A stretch of DNA of 64,000 bases from Palaeococcus ferrophilus DSM 13482 (lineage in GTDB: Archaea; Methanobacteriota_B; Thermococci; Thermococcales; Thermococcaceae): NCBI RefSeq assembly GCF_000966265.1, contig NZ_LANF01000006.1:124001-188000 (forward strand). Reading direction: 5' to 3'. Shown here in pieces: positions 1 through 8,078 of the stretch. The notes beneath the pieces are model-generated. The model did not search any database, was not told the DNA's origin, and saw only the letters and a program-made list of their open reading frames with translations. The position numbers were made by a program, and so were the translations under genes. The number at the start of each line of letters is the position of its first letter. The stretch's first letter is position 1.

Positions 1-258
1 ACGGTAAAATGTAATCCACATAAGCTTCCTCCAGAGTTGGGCACTGTTTTCAAGGTTCTGGAGGGCTTTGGTTTCATACCGTCGAGTCAAAACACGCTCC
101 TAAAGACCCTCGAGCTCATAGAAAAGTACGCGCTCCTTCCCAACGACGCCCTGATTCTTGCTACCTGCATAGAGCACGGCTTTTCCTTGGCTACGATGGA
201 CGAGGACTTCAAACCCCCTGCCGAGAGGGAGAAAGTGGAAATCATGGGTGGTGTTTAA
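1..258 (+). CDS. PIN-domain (VapC-like) protein, C-terminal part, cut by window edge
   Basis: The frame is open from the first base to a TAA at 256-258, so the 5' end lies outside the window. The visible 85 residues contain the C-terminal signature of a PIN nuclease fold: LLPNDALILATC with the second conserved acidic residue, then SLATMDEDF with the third acidic cluster. PIN proteins are Mg-dependent ribonucleases, often toxins of VapBC pairs. No antitoxin can be seen because the upstream side is missing. The stop overlaps the ribosome-binding site of the following hydrogenase protease gene, so the two may be co-transcribed. The family call is good; the toxin role is inference. Confidence 0.75.
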   Translation, partial: TVKCNPHKLPPELGTVFKVLEGFGFIPSSQNTLLKTLELIEKYALLPNDALILATCIEHGFSLATMDEDFKPPAEREKVEIMGGV

Positions 259-259
259 C

Positions 260-706
260 GTGAGAACCCTCATCCTAGCCCTTGGGAACGAGCTCATGAA
301 GGACGACGGAGTTGGGCTTAATGCCGGTAGAATTCTGCTTGAGAGAGGTTACAACGTCCTCGAGGTTGGGACGGACATCTTCCGTCTGGCCAGCCACTAC
401 AACGGTGAGGAAAGGCTCGTAATCATAGACGCAATACTGAGCGATAAGCTGAAGCCCGGGGAGGTAATCCATCTCCAGGGGAGGGAGGTCTTCGAGAAGC
501 TGAAGGGTGAAATCAGGAGCGCCCACTTTATGGGTGCAATAGACGGGCTCAAGCTCCTCATGGCGCTCGACGAAAGGCTGAAGAGGGCGGAAATCCACTT
601 CATCGGTGTGGTGGCGAAGGAGGTAGACCTCGGAATGGAGCTGAGCGATGAGGTTGAGAGCGCTCTCCCGAGGGTCATCGAAGTTGTTGAAGGGCTTCTT
701 CGGTGA
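260..706 (+). CDS. Hydrogenase maturation protease (HycI/HyaD family)
   Basis: Nickel-dependent endopeptidase that removes the C-terminal extension of a [NiFe]-hydrogenase large subunit after metal-centre insertion. The N-terminus ILALGNELMKDDGVG is the family signature, with a Ni-ligand acidic residue in GNEL; an Asp in VIIDAI and a His in SAHFMG fit the other metal ligands. Length, about 148 residues, is normal. I chose the GTG at 260 because GGTGGTG sits just upstream; in-frame GTGs at 248 and 251 are alternatives that would overlap the preceding gene. hypE, another hydrogenase maturation gene, lies 2 kb away on the opposite strand. Which hydrogenase it serves is not visible. Confidence 0.85.
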   Translation: MRTLILALGNELMKDDGVGLNAGRILLERGYNVLEVGTDIFRLASHYNGEERLVIIDAILSDKLKPGEVIHLQGREVFEKLKGEIRSAHFMGAIDGLKLLMALDERLKRAEIHFIGVVAKEVDLGMELSDEVESALPRVIEVVEGLLR

Positions 707-790
707 TTTTGCTCCCTTTTCTAAAACTCTCCGGCCTGAGCGGATATGATTTTACCTTTGCAAAGCTCTCCCCGGGGAGGGTTTAAGCAA

Positions 791-799
791 GGTTTAAAT
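791..799 (+). promoter_or_regulatory. TATA box of glyA
   Basis: GGTTTAAAT lies about 50 bases before the glyA ATG, preceded by purines suitable for a BRE. With the usual 25-base spacing it gives a leader of some 25-30 bases that carries the GAGGTGATAAC ribosome-binding site. Confidence 0.5.
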
Positions 800-846
800 T
801 ACATGGACGTAAAACCTTTCAGTGCAGATATCCACGAGGTGATAAC

Positions 847-2124
847 ATGTCCTACGCAGAGTACAGGAAGAAGATTCTGGGGTTTATTGAGGACCACGAA
901 AAGTGGAGGAAGTCAACCATAAACATGATAGCGAGCGAGAACGTTACCTCGCCGACGGTTACAAGGGCCGTTGCAAGCGGCTTCATGCACAAGTACGCCG
1001 AGGGCTGGCCAAGGGCCCGCTACTACCAGGGATGCAAGTACGTTGACGAGGTCGAGCTCCTCGGTGTCGAGCTCTTTACCAAGCTCTTCAAGAGCGACTT
1101 CGCCGATCTGAGACCGATTTCCGGAACCAACGCCAACCAGGCCGCCTTCTTCGGACTCACCAACGCCGGCGATAAGGCTATAGTCCTTCACACCAGCCAC
1201 GGTGGCCATATAAGTCACATGCCCTTCGGAGCGGCTGGAATGCGCGGTCTTGAAGTCCACACCTGGCCCTTCGACAACGAGGAGTTCAACATTGACGTTG
1301 ACAAGGCCGAGAAGATGATAAGGGAGCTCGAGCCCAAGATCGTGGTCTTCGGCGGCTCGCTCTTCCCGTTCCCGCATCCGGTCAAGGAGCTCGCTCCAGT
1401 AGCTAAGGAGGTCGGAGCCTACGTGATGTACGATGCAGCCCACGTCCTCGGCCTCATAGCCGGCGGCCAGTTCCAGGACCCGCTCCGCGAGGGCGCCGAC
1501 ATAATCACCGCCTCGACCCACAAGACCTTCCCGGGACCCCAGGGTGGTGTTATAATCTACAAGCGCTTCGGCGAGACCGAGGAGATAGCCAGGCTTCAGT
1601 GGGCCATCTTCCCGGGTGTCCTCAGCAACCACCACCTCCACCACATGGCCGGAAAAGCCCTCACCGCCGCTGAGATGCTCGAGTACGGTGAGGCCTACGC
1701 CAAGCAGATCGTTAAGAACGCAAAGGCTCTGGCTGAAGCTCTCGCGGAGGAGGGCTTCAAGGTCATCGGTGAGGACAAGGGCTACACAGAGAGCCACCAG
1801 GTCATCGTTGACGTTTCGGACCTCCACGAGGCGGCTGGAGGATGGGCCGCTCCTCTGCTTGAGGAAGCCGGCATAATCCTCAACAAGAACCTCCTCCCGT
1901 GGGACCCGCTTGAGAAGGTCGAGAAGCCGAGCGGGCTCCGCATTGGTGTCCAGGAAGTGACGAGGGTTGGTATGAAGGAGGACGAGATGAAGGAGATAGC
2001 AAGGTTCATCAAGCGCGTCCTCATAGACAGGGAAGACCCCAAGAAGGTCGAGAAGGACGTCTTCTACTTCAGGAGAAACTACACGAGGGTGTATTACTCC
2101 TTCGACTACGGGCTCCCAGAGTGA
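847..2124 (+). CDS. glyA: Serine hydroxymethyltransferase
   Basis: PLP enzyme interconverting serine and glycine with transfer of a one-carbon unit to a pterin carrier; in Thermococcales the carrier is a modified folate. The 425-residue protein has the archaeal SHMT length. The PLP lysine is K226 in TASTHKTFPGPQGG, and the N-terminal NMIASENVTS motif binds substrate. GAGGTGAT lies just before the ATG. It is a single-gene unit with its own TATA box, followed by a T-rich stretch and the convergent hypE. Confidence 0.97.
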   Translation: MSYAEYRKKILGFIEDHEKWRKSTINMIASENVTSPTVTRAVASGFMHKYAEGWPRARYYQGCKYVDEVELLGVELFTKLFKSDFADLRPISGTNANQAAFFGLTNAGDKAIVLHTSHGGHISHMPFGAAGMRGLEVHTWPFDNEEFNIDVDKAEKMIRELEPKIVVFGGSLFPFPHPVKELAPVAKEVGAYVMYDAAHVLGLIAGGQFQDPLREGADIITASTHKTFPGPQGGVIIYKRFGETEEIARLQWAIFPGVLSNHHLHHMAGKALTAAEMLEYGEAYAKQIVKNAKALAEALAEEGFKVIGEDKGYTESHQVIVDVSDLHEAAGGWAAPLLEEAGIILNKNLLPWDPLEKVEKPSGLRIGVQEVTRVGMKEDEMKEIARFIKRVLIDREDPKKVEKDVFYFRRNYTRVYYSFDYGLPE

Positions 2125-2128
2125 GCCC

Positions 2129-2147
2129 TCATTTCTTCTTGTTTTTG
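2129..2147 (+). terminator. Probable oligo-T terminator after glyA
   Basis: A pyrimidine run with several T tracts (ATTTCTTCTTGTTTTT) directly follows the glyA stop, in the short gap before the convergent hypE. Archaeal RNA polymerase terminates at such T tracts without needing a hairpin. Confidence 0.4.
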
Positions 2148-2165
2148 GAAGGTTAAAAGGAAATG

Positions 2166-3176
2166 TCAGCACACTCGCGGAACGGGGTCGCCCACAGGCG
2201 GTTCAAGGAAGCGCTTTCCTCCGATTCCGGTCTCAACGAGAACCCTGCCCGGATACTTCTCAATGACCTCCCCTATTATGGCGGCGTTCTTCCCCCTCTC
2301 GGTGCCCCTCATGGCCTTGAGGGCATCCTCCGCGTGCTCCCTTGAGACCACCATAACAACCTTACCCTCGTTGGCCACATCGAAGGGGCTTATGCCGAGC
2401 ATGTCGCTCGCGGCCCTCACCTCCGGCCGGATCGGGACGTCGGATTCCCTGATGAGTATTCCCACGTTGGCCTTGCCCGCCATCTCGTTGAGAGCATTAC
2501 TGAGCCCGCCCCTGGTTGGGTCCTTCATGGCGTGGATGTTCTCCCAGCCTATCGCTTTTGCCACCCCCTCCACGACCTCCCATATCGGTGCCACGTCGCT
2601 CTCCAGCTCCGTCTCGAAGGCTATGCCTTCCCTATGGCTCATGAGCGCTATTCCATGGTCACCGATGGTGCCGCTCACGAGGACGACATCTCCAACCCTC
2701 GCCCCCGCGTCGCTTATCGGGTGTTCCGCGATTCCAATCCCTGCGGTGATGATGAACATACCTATGGAATCCTCCACAACCTTCGTGTCGCCGGTGACGA
2801 TTGGGACGGGGACTTCCCTGGCCGTCTCGTCCATCGAGCGGAGGATTCTCTTCAGGTCTTCCCCTTCGAAGCCCTCGCCGATTATCATTGAGTTCGCGAG
2901 GGCGAGGGGTTTCGCCCCCATCACCGCGAGGTCGTTGACGGTCCCGCTGACCGCCAGGCGACCTATATCGCCGCCGGGGAAGAAGAGGGGCTTAACGGTG
3001 TGACCGTCTATCGTGAAGACGAGGTGCCTGTCGCCAAAGGGTATCGTGGCCCCGTCGTCAAGGGCCTCCAAACCTATTCCTCCCGCGGAGTTGAGCGTTA
3101 TGGCCTTCAGAACAACGTCCCTCAGAAATTCCTCCATTATTTCTCCACCGGCTCCGTGCTCAAGTTTTATCCTCAC
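2166..3176 (-). CDS. hypE: Hydrogenase expression/formation protein HypE
   Basis: HypE dehydrates the carbamoylated C-terminal cysteine, made by HypF, to thiocyanate, supplying the CN ligands of the [NiFe] centre. The protein ends in the required PRVC, and it has the PurM/AIRS fold hallmarks: GGDIGRLAVSGTVNDLAVMG, VTGDTKVV and KDPTRGGLSNALNE. Length, 336 residues, is typical. The start is the GTG at 3176 preceded by GGTGGTGAAC; upstream TTG and GTG codons at 3182-3188 overlap that site and are less likely. A TATA-like TTTTAAG lies about 30 bases upstream. HypF is not in the window. The TnpB element sits in its upstream region. Confidence 0.95.
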   Translation of the reverse strand: MRIKLEHGAGGEIMEEFLRDVVLKAITLNSAGGIGLEALDDGATIPFGDRHLVFTIDGHTVKPLFFPGGDIGRLAVSGTVNDLAVMGAKPLALANSMIIGEGFEGEDLKRILRSMDETAREVPVPIVTGDTKVVEDSIGMFIITAGIGIAEHPISDAGARVGDVVLVSGTIGDHGIALMSHREGIAFETELESDVAPIWEVVEGVAKAIGWENIHAMKDPTRGGLSNALNEMAGKANVGILIRESDVPIRPEVRAASDMLGISPFDVANEGKVVMVVSREHAEDALKAMRGTERGKNAAIIGEVIEKYPGRVLVETGIGGKRFLEPPVGDPVPRVC

Positions 3177-3347
3177 GTTCACCACCAATTTTATGTATCG
3201 CCCACTGGCTTAAAAGTTAACCGGCAGCCTTAGTTCTCTCTTCCGAAAGCTTCGCCCTTCAGGGCGGGGATACAGTAATTGAGAAATCAACATGAGAACA
3301 GGAAATGAAAACTATTTTAAAGTTTAAAAAACATACCATCGTTAAAG

Positions 3348-4643
3348 ATGAAGCGAACAGTGACGGTAAAACTCCAACCCTCAAAAGAACAGGAGAAAAC
3401 CCTCAAAGAGTTAGTTCTCATCAGTTCCAAAGTCTGGAACAGAGTAAACTACCTCCGCAGGCAAGAATTCTTTGAAGGAAAGCCGATAGATTTTCTCAAA
3501 ACAGAGAAAGTGGCCTATGAGGAGTTTAAGGCTGAGATAGGCTCGGCAACAGTCCAGCAAATTTGCAGGAAGAACGCCGAAGCTTGGCGTTCATTCTTTG
3601 CCCTCATAAGAACCAAGAGAAGTGGAGAACTTCCCAAGTGGTTCAAGCCAAAACCACCAAACTACATCAAGGAAGGTGGCTTAATCCTCCTCAGGAACGA
3701 CCAATACAAGATTGAAGGGAACAAGTTTATTCTCAAAGGCCTTGGAAAGTTCAAGAGGCTGGAAGTCCAGTTCAAGGGAAGAATACACTTAAAGGGAAAA
3801 CAGGGGAGACTGGAAATAACCTATGACCCAATCAAAAGAAAGTGGTATGCTCACATTTCATATACGGTAGAGGAAACACTTTGGGGTGAGGAATGGGTCG
3901 AACTCCCAAGAGAACCTTTAGGTAATCTTTCAGCGGGAATAGACTTGGGAGTGAACAATTTAATGGCCGTTTACGTGGAGAACGGAGAGAGCTTCTTAGT
4001 GAATGGAAGACCGCTGAAAAGCATAGCATTCTACTGGCGGAGGAGAATAGCCGATCATCAGTCCAAACTCAACAAATCAGGATCTAAGAAGAGTAGAAAA
4101 CTCTCAAGAATGCACCAGAAGGCTAAACTTCAGGCTAAACACTACATCAACGCGGCAGTAAGGCAAACCGTTGAAAGGCTCTATCAGATGTGTGTCTCCA
4201 GAATAGTAGTTGGTTACCCAAAGGGAATAGCGAGAAACTCCGACAAAGGCAAAAAACAGAATTATCTCCTCTCCCACGTCTGGCGGTTCAACACGGTGAT
4301 AAAACGGCTCAAGGAAGTTGCCGAAGAGTATGGTATTCGGGTTTTTGTTGTTGATGAGGCTTTCACTTCGAAAACTTGCCCCGTTTGCGGGAAGCCTCAT
4401 GATGGGGCTCGTTTTGTTCGGGGTTTGTTTAAGTGTCCCGCAACGGGGCTTGTCTTCAATGCAGACCTTGTTGGAGCGTTTAACATTTTGAAAAAGGCTG
4501 TGAAAACCATAACCCCGAACTTGCCGGGCTTGTCGGCAAGTAGGGGTAACTGGGGGAAGACCCTCCCGGAGGGGTTGAAGACCCGTTTTAGTTTGGGTCT
4601 GAATGAGACTCCTCGAACCTTCTCGCACTCGGCGAGGGGTTAA
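3348..4643 (+). CDS. tnpB: TnpB RNA-guided nuclease of IS605 family (OrfB)
   Basis: 431-residue TnpB, ancestor-like relative of Cas12. The RuvC triad is intact: D199 in GIDLGVN, E337 in VVDEAFTS and D373 in VFNADLVGAFNIL. The zinc-ribbon region has CPVCG at 344-348 and a single Cys at 363 (FKCPATG), so only three of the four usual cysteines are present; this variant is familiar in Thermococcales copies. The family cuts DNA beside a transposon-specific motif, guided by an RNA from the element's right end. The frame is complete, with an AT-rich leader and no strong ribosome-binding site (AAAG before the ATG). Activity is inferred from intact catalytic residues. Confidence 0.93.
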   Translation: MKRTVTVKLQPSKEQEKTLKELVLISSKVWNRVNYLRRQEFFEGKPIDFLKTEKVAYEEFKAEIGSATVQQICRKNAEAWRSFFALIRTKRSGELPKWFKPKPPNYIKEGGLILLRNDQYKIEGNKFILKGLGKFKRLEVQFKGRIHLKGKQGRLEITYDPIKRKWYAHISYTVEETLWGEEWVELPREPLGNLSAGIDLGVNNLMAVYVENGESFLVNGRPLKSIAFYWRRRIADHQSKLNKSGSKKSRKLSRMHQKAKLQAKHYINAAVRQTVERLYQMCVSRIVVGYPKGIARNSDKGKKQNYLLSHVWRFNTVIKRLKEVAEEYGIRVFVVDEAFTSKTCPVCGKPHDGARFVRGLFKCPATGLVFNADLVGAFNILKKAVKTITPNLPGLSASRGNWGKTLPEGLKTRFSLGLNETPRTFSHSARG

Positions 4644-4684
4644 CTCTTTGGAACCCTCGCCGTCCACGGCGGGGAGGAGGTCAG
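4510..4684 (+). ncRNA. Predicted omega RNA (reRNA) of the TnpB element
   Basis: In this family the guide RNA overlaps the 3' end of tnpB and runs into the right end. Here an 11-pair stem spans the stop codon, 4630-4641 with 4652-4662, followed by the hairpin around 4658-4671, whose purine strand GGCGGGGAGG could also pair with the CCCTCGCC segment. The guide would be the flanking DNA after about 4684. The 5' end is arbitrary; expression cannot be judged from sequence. Confidence 0.4.
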
Positions 4685-4743
4685 GTTTAAAACCGCACAA
4701 AGGATAAATACCACGAGTCCTATTATGGTACAGAGGTGGGAAA

Positions 4744-5556
4744 ATGAAGATAGAAGACCACGTGATGTTTACTGCCAAGCACGAGAAGTGGGAGGTTGGG
4801 GAGAAGCTCATAGTGATGGAAGATGAAAACGTGGCCCACTTTCTGGCAAAGGTCGCCAACACGGTCAACGGAAAGATTGGGGAGTACCTGATAGACGTTG
4901 TGAACGTTGCCGCCATTGTGAGCCTCGCCGAGGATATCTCGGGGGAAGGGGACGTCAGGGAGGCATTCAAAACCCTCAAATCCCCCGGAACCTCAAGGAA
5001 GCTCGGCCAGCTGGTTATGGAGACCGACAAGAAGCTTAAGAAACTGCTCGTTGACGTGGCGAAGGCTTACCTCGTGCGGGAAACCCTTGCCAGGCTCAGC
5101 CTCCCGGTGGACTATCCGGAGGAGCCAATAACGGAGCTCAAGGTTGTCCTTCCCTTCCACGGCGAGCACGTGAACTTCACCGCCAAACACGTTAAGGACG
5201 GAGAGAAGTGGATAGTGGTCAAGAGGCTCATGATAGACGAGGAGACCACCTTCACGGAGGTGGCAAGGCTTCTCGCCAGCATAAACGAGACCGCGACCCT
5301 TAAAATAGCCCCCTACGCCGGCATAGACCTAAAGGGTATAGAGGAGTACTTCTCGGGCGTCAGCAAGAAGACGAAGGGGGACGCCCTCATCGCCGCGGTC
5401 GAGAAACTCCTCCACTTCCCCGCGGAGAACTACGCCCCGGAGGAGTTTGCCGGGCACGCGAGGGTCTACGCGTTAAGGACTCTCCTGGAGAAGCTCGGCC
5501 TGAACCTCGACATCCCCGCCAAGAGCCTCGAGAAATATTTGGAAAAGAAGGGCTAA
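4744..5556 (+). CDS. DUF2666-type protein with internal duplication
   Basis: A 270-residue soluble protein of unknown function. It consists of two similar halves: residues 5-13 DHVMFTAKH and about 138-146 EHVNFTAKH begin each repeat, followed by a matched E/GEKLIV or GEKWIV segment and an alpha-helical tail. This fits DUF2666, an archaeal family, from memory of its repeat signature; a profile search would settle it. No catalytic motif, signal or membrane segment is visible. The gene starts just after the TnpB element, with GAGGTGGG before the ATG and a TATA-like GATAAATAC about 30 bases upstream, so the insertion sits close to but outside its promoter. It overlaps the convergent helical-repeat gene by 4 bases. 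Confidence 0.8.
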   Translation: MKIEDHVMFTAKHEKWEVGEKLIVMEDENVAHFLAKVANTVNGKIGEYLIDVVNVAAIVSLAEDISGEGDVREAFKTLKSPGTSRKLGQLVMETDKKLKKLLVDVAKAYLVRETLARLSLPVDYPEEPITELKVVLPFHGEHVNFTAKHVKDGEKWIVVKRLMIDEETTFTEVARLLASINETATLKIAPYAGIDLKGIEEYFSGVSKKTKGDALIAAVEKLLHFPAENYAPEEFAGHARVYALRTLLEKLGLNLDIPAKSLEKYLEKKG

Positions 5557-6851
5557 CGCCACAGCTCCTTCTCCTCTTTTGCCCTCCTCTCCAGGTCGTT
5601 CTCTATCTCCTTCTCCTTGGCCTGCTCGAGTATCTTGATGAGAAGCTCCTCCATGAGCCAGGAGTTCCACTTGGGATGCCTGACCTCCATCGCAACCTCG
5701 AGGGCCCTGTCCACGTCCCCCTGCTTCAGGAGGTTCACGGCGATGCTTCCAAAGGCAAGGGAGCGGAGGTAGTTGTCTGTTATGAGCTGGGCCAGCGCTA
5801 TGGCGTTCTGGAATTCGCCGAGCTTGGAGTAGTAGGTAACGACCTTCGTGAGGATGGGCTCCTCGCGAGTTTTGTTACCTACGACGGCAACGACGCCATA
5901 GTACTTGGGGTCGGGAGACTCTATCAGGCGATCCATGACGAACTTCGAGACCTCCCTGAAGTAGCGTCCCTCAAGTCTGTCAATCAGGCCCTCGAGAGTC
6001 TTGGGATCGTCGAGAATCCTCGCCGTTAGCTCTATGAGGGCGTTCGTCCTATCCTCCTGAGGCAGGGAGTGGAAGATGTCAAGGGCGAGTTCGATCTCCC
6101 CCACTATGCCGAAGCTTATCATGAGGTTCTTGAGGATGCCGTCCCCTATATCCTCAGACATGCTCTTAGCAACACCTATAAAGCGCTCAAGCGTTACCCG
6201 GGGTGCGCCCTGCGTTTTGAGGTAGATGGCCGTTTCCTTGATCCCCTCCGAGAGCCAGTAGGGGTTCTTTATCCCGCTCAGTATCTTTATGGCGCTCCCA
6301 TACTCCTCCCTCTTCAGGTGAACCTTTATCGTTTCCACGGAGGCTATGGAACGCCAGGGCTCCTCCTCTATCTGCTCTATTATGAAGTGGGCCTTCCTCA
6401 TGTTGCCGAGTCTCAGGTAGTTATCGAGGAGGGTTAGGAAGTTGTCGTTCTTCTTGATCCTGTGGGTGAACTGGAGGGTGTAGTAGAGGGCCTCGTCGTA
6501 GTCGCCCAGATCCGTCAGGGTCTCCACGATTTCCTCGAGGAGTTCGTTCATGAGGGGGGACGGAAGAGCGCGTGCCATCTCGTACGCCCTGTAGAAAACG
6601 CGTTTATAAGCGGGAATGCCGCACTTCCCTATGTACCTCGCAATGGTTATGAGGGCCCTTATTAAAGCCTTGGGGTCGTCTATCTCCTTCGCAGCTTCAA
6701 CAGCCTTCGTAAAAGCGTCTTTATAGCGTTTGTTTCTGGCCCCATAGAGCTCGTAGGCCATTTTGGCGTAGGCCACGGATTTGAAGTACGGGTCCTTTAT
6801 TATACCTGCAACCTCAAATGATTCATTAACAACATGCTCCGGGATTTCCAT
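5553..6851 (-). CDS. Helical-repeat (TPR-like) protein
   Basis: 432 residues, almost wholly alpha-helical, built of repeated units of about 34-38 residues with TPR-style spacing of small and aromatic residues, for example LGDYDEALYY, LGEFQNAIALAQL and QGDVDRALEVAMEV. No enzymatic motif, signal or membrane segment. Such proteins are usually scaffolds for protein-protein contact; no partner is suggested by the neighbours. A TATA-like GGTTAAATAC lies about 50 bases upstream on this strand (6896-6907). The C-terminal end is rich in Lys and Glu (coiled-coil-like). Confidence 0.75.
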   Translation of the reverse strand: MEIPEHVVNESFEVAGIIKDPYFKSVAYAKMAYELYGARNKRYKDAFTKAVEAAKEIDDPKALIRALITIARYIGKCGIPAYKRVFYRAYEMARALPSPLMNELLEEIVETLTDLGDYDEALYYTLQFTHRIKKNDNFLTLLDNYLRLGNMRKAHFIIEQIEEEPWRSIASVETIKVHLKREEYGSAIKILSGIKNPYWLSEGIKETAIYLKTQGAPRVTLERFIGVAKSMSEDIGDGILKNLMISFGIVGEIELALDIFHSLPQEDRTNALIELTARILDDPKTLEGLIDRLEGRYFREVSKFVMDRLIESPDPKYYGVVAVVGNKTREEPILTKVVTYYSKLGEFQNAIALAQLITDNYLRSLAFGSIAVNLLKQGDVDRALEVAMEVRHPKWNSWLMEELLIKILEQAKEKEIENDLERRAKEEKELWR

Positions 6852-7058
6852 AGGCGCTCACTACCGGGCAGTTCTAGTATGGTTGTGGGCACCGATGTAT
6901 TTAACCTTTACTAAACGGGGGAAAGAAACCGCCATTTAAGGCGTTACAGAAGTGAAGTAAAAGAGATTTGGCCCGTTACCTCGTGTTCCTCTGAGAACGC
7001 GAGCCGGGGAGGGGTAATATAAAAGCGTCCCCGCAGGGAATTTCGACGAATGCCTAAT

Positions 7059-7268
7059 TCAGCTTAGCTCATCGTATACAACGCTGACGACCTCACCGTC
7101 GTCCATCGAGACGAAGCTGACCTTGACTTTTTTGCCGGTCTTAGGGTCCACCACGACGAAATCGGGCTTCTTCAGGTACGGGCTCTGTGGAAGCTTCCAA
7201 ACATCGTCGTAATAGTGCTTTATCTCCTTCATAAACTTTTTAACATCCCTCTTAACCACCGTTGTCAT
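7059..7268 (-). CDS. Small conserved-looking hypothetical protein
   Basis: 69-residue protein from an ATG at 7268 that has GGTGATGG immediately upstream; ATG 7274 and upstream TTG/GTG codons are alternatives overlapping that site. The N-terminal half is a basic amphipathic helix (KRDVKKFMKEIKHYYDDVW), the C-terminal half looks like beta strands (DFVVVDPKTGKKVKVSFVS). I do not recognise a family. Monocistronic; the AT-rich region at 7285-7315 could hold its promoter. Confidence 0.6.
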   Translation of the reverse strand: MTTVVKRDVKKFMKEIKHYYDDVWKLPQSPYLKKPDFVVVDPKTGKKVKVSFVSMDDGEVVSVVYDELS

Positions 7269-7406
7269 ACCCATCACCAATCATATATACCACGTAATGA
7301 TATAAAAAGCTTTCTAATCGTCACACGTTAAACATGATATCGTCATATGCCGATATAGTGGGGCCAAAGCTTTTAACAGCGAAGGGCTACTATCCCCGGG
7401 ATGCCC

Positions 7407-8078
7407 ATGAAGCTGGGGGGAATAGACGAAGCTGGAAGGGGGCCCGTGATCGGGCCGATGGTCATATGCGCCGTAACGGTGGACGAGGAGAGGCTGGACG
7501 AGCTGAGGGAGCTCAACGTGAGGGACTCGAAGAAGGTGAGCCCGCGCAGAAGGGAGGAGCTCTTTGAGAAGCTCACGGAAATCCTCGACGACTACGTCAT
7601 CCTCAAGCTCTGGCCCGAGGAGATTGACTCCCGCACGGGAACCCTCAACGAGTTCGAGATTGAGAACTTCATAAAGGCCCTAAATTCCCTCCGCGTGAAG
7701 CCGGAGGTTCTCTACGTTGACGCCGCGGATGTCAAGGAGGAGCGCTTCGGCGACCTCATAGGGGAGAGGCTAAACTTCAAGCCAAGAATAGTTTCGGAGC
7801 ACAGGGCCGACGACAAGTACCCCCCCGTTTCAGCGGCCTCGATCCTCGCCAAGGTCACGAGGGACAGGGAGATAGAGAGGCTCAAGGAGGAGTACGGCGA
7901 GATTGGGAGCGGGTATCCGAGCGACCCAAGGACGAGGGAGTTCCTTATCAAGTACTTCAGGGAACACGGTGACTTCCCCCCGATAGTGAGGCGCACATGG
8001 AAAACCCTCAGGAAGCTCGAGGAAAGTCTGAGGCCGAAAGAACCCGTCCAAAAATCACTCACGGACTTTTTGCGTTGA
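7407..8078 (+). CDS. rnhB: Ribonuclease HII
   Basis: Cleaves RNA of RNA-DNA hybrids and single ribonucleotides in DNA. Active-site signature GGIDEAGRGPVIGPMV at the N-terminus gives the Asp-Glu pair; a third Asp lies in VDAADV and a fourth in AEHRADDKYP. SAASILAKVTRD is the other family block. The C-terminus QKSLTDFLR resembles a PCNA-interacting box, as in other Thermococcus RNase HII proteins. I take the ATG at 7407, which aligns with family N-termini; ATG 7401 adds two residues. The 3' end overlaps the convergent next gene by 20 bases. Confidence 0.95.
   Translation: MKLGGIDEAGRGPVIGPMVICAVTVDEERLDELRELNVRDSKKVSPRRREELFEKLTEILDDYVILKLWPEEIDSRTGTLNEFEIENFIKALNSLRVKPEVLYVDAADVKEERFGDLIGERLNFKPRIVSEHRADDKYPPVSAASILAKVTRDREIERLKEEYGEIGSGYPSDPRTREFLIKYFREHGDFPPIVRRTWKTLRKLEESLRPKEPVQKSLTDFLR

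Larger units (their letters stand above)
3245..4684 (+). mobile_element. IS200/IS605-type element carrying only tnpB (IS1341-like)
   Basis: Both ends of the tnpB gene carry subterminal hairpins expected of this family. The left hairpin is CGCCCTTCAGGGCG at 3253-3266. On the right are a stem formed by 4630-4641 with 4652-4662 and the small hairpin CGCCGTCCACGGCG at 4658-4671. There are no inverted terminal repeats or target duplication, as usual for this family. The tyrosine transposase tnpA is absent, so movement would need TnpA supplied elsewhere. Exact ends are estimates: left edge near the AAGCTT at 3246-3251, right edge near GGAGGAGGTCAG. Confidence 0.75.

Noticed and set aside
913-2172. 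419-codon minus-strand ORF opposite glyA
   Set aside because: Antisense shadow of a high-GC third-position gene; glyA is complete and canonical.
6940-7058. C/D-box sRNA or other small RNA in the gap before the 69-residue gene
   Set aside because: A TATA-like TAATATAAAAG at 7016-7026 is present, but no paired C and D boxes at proper spacing were found.
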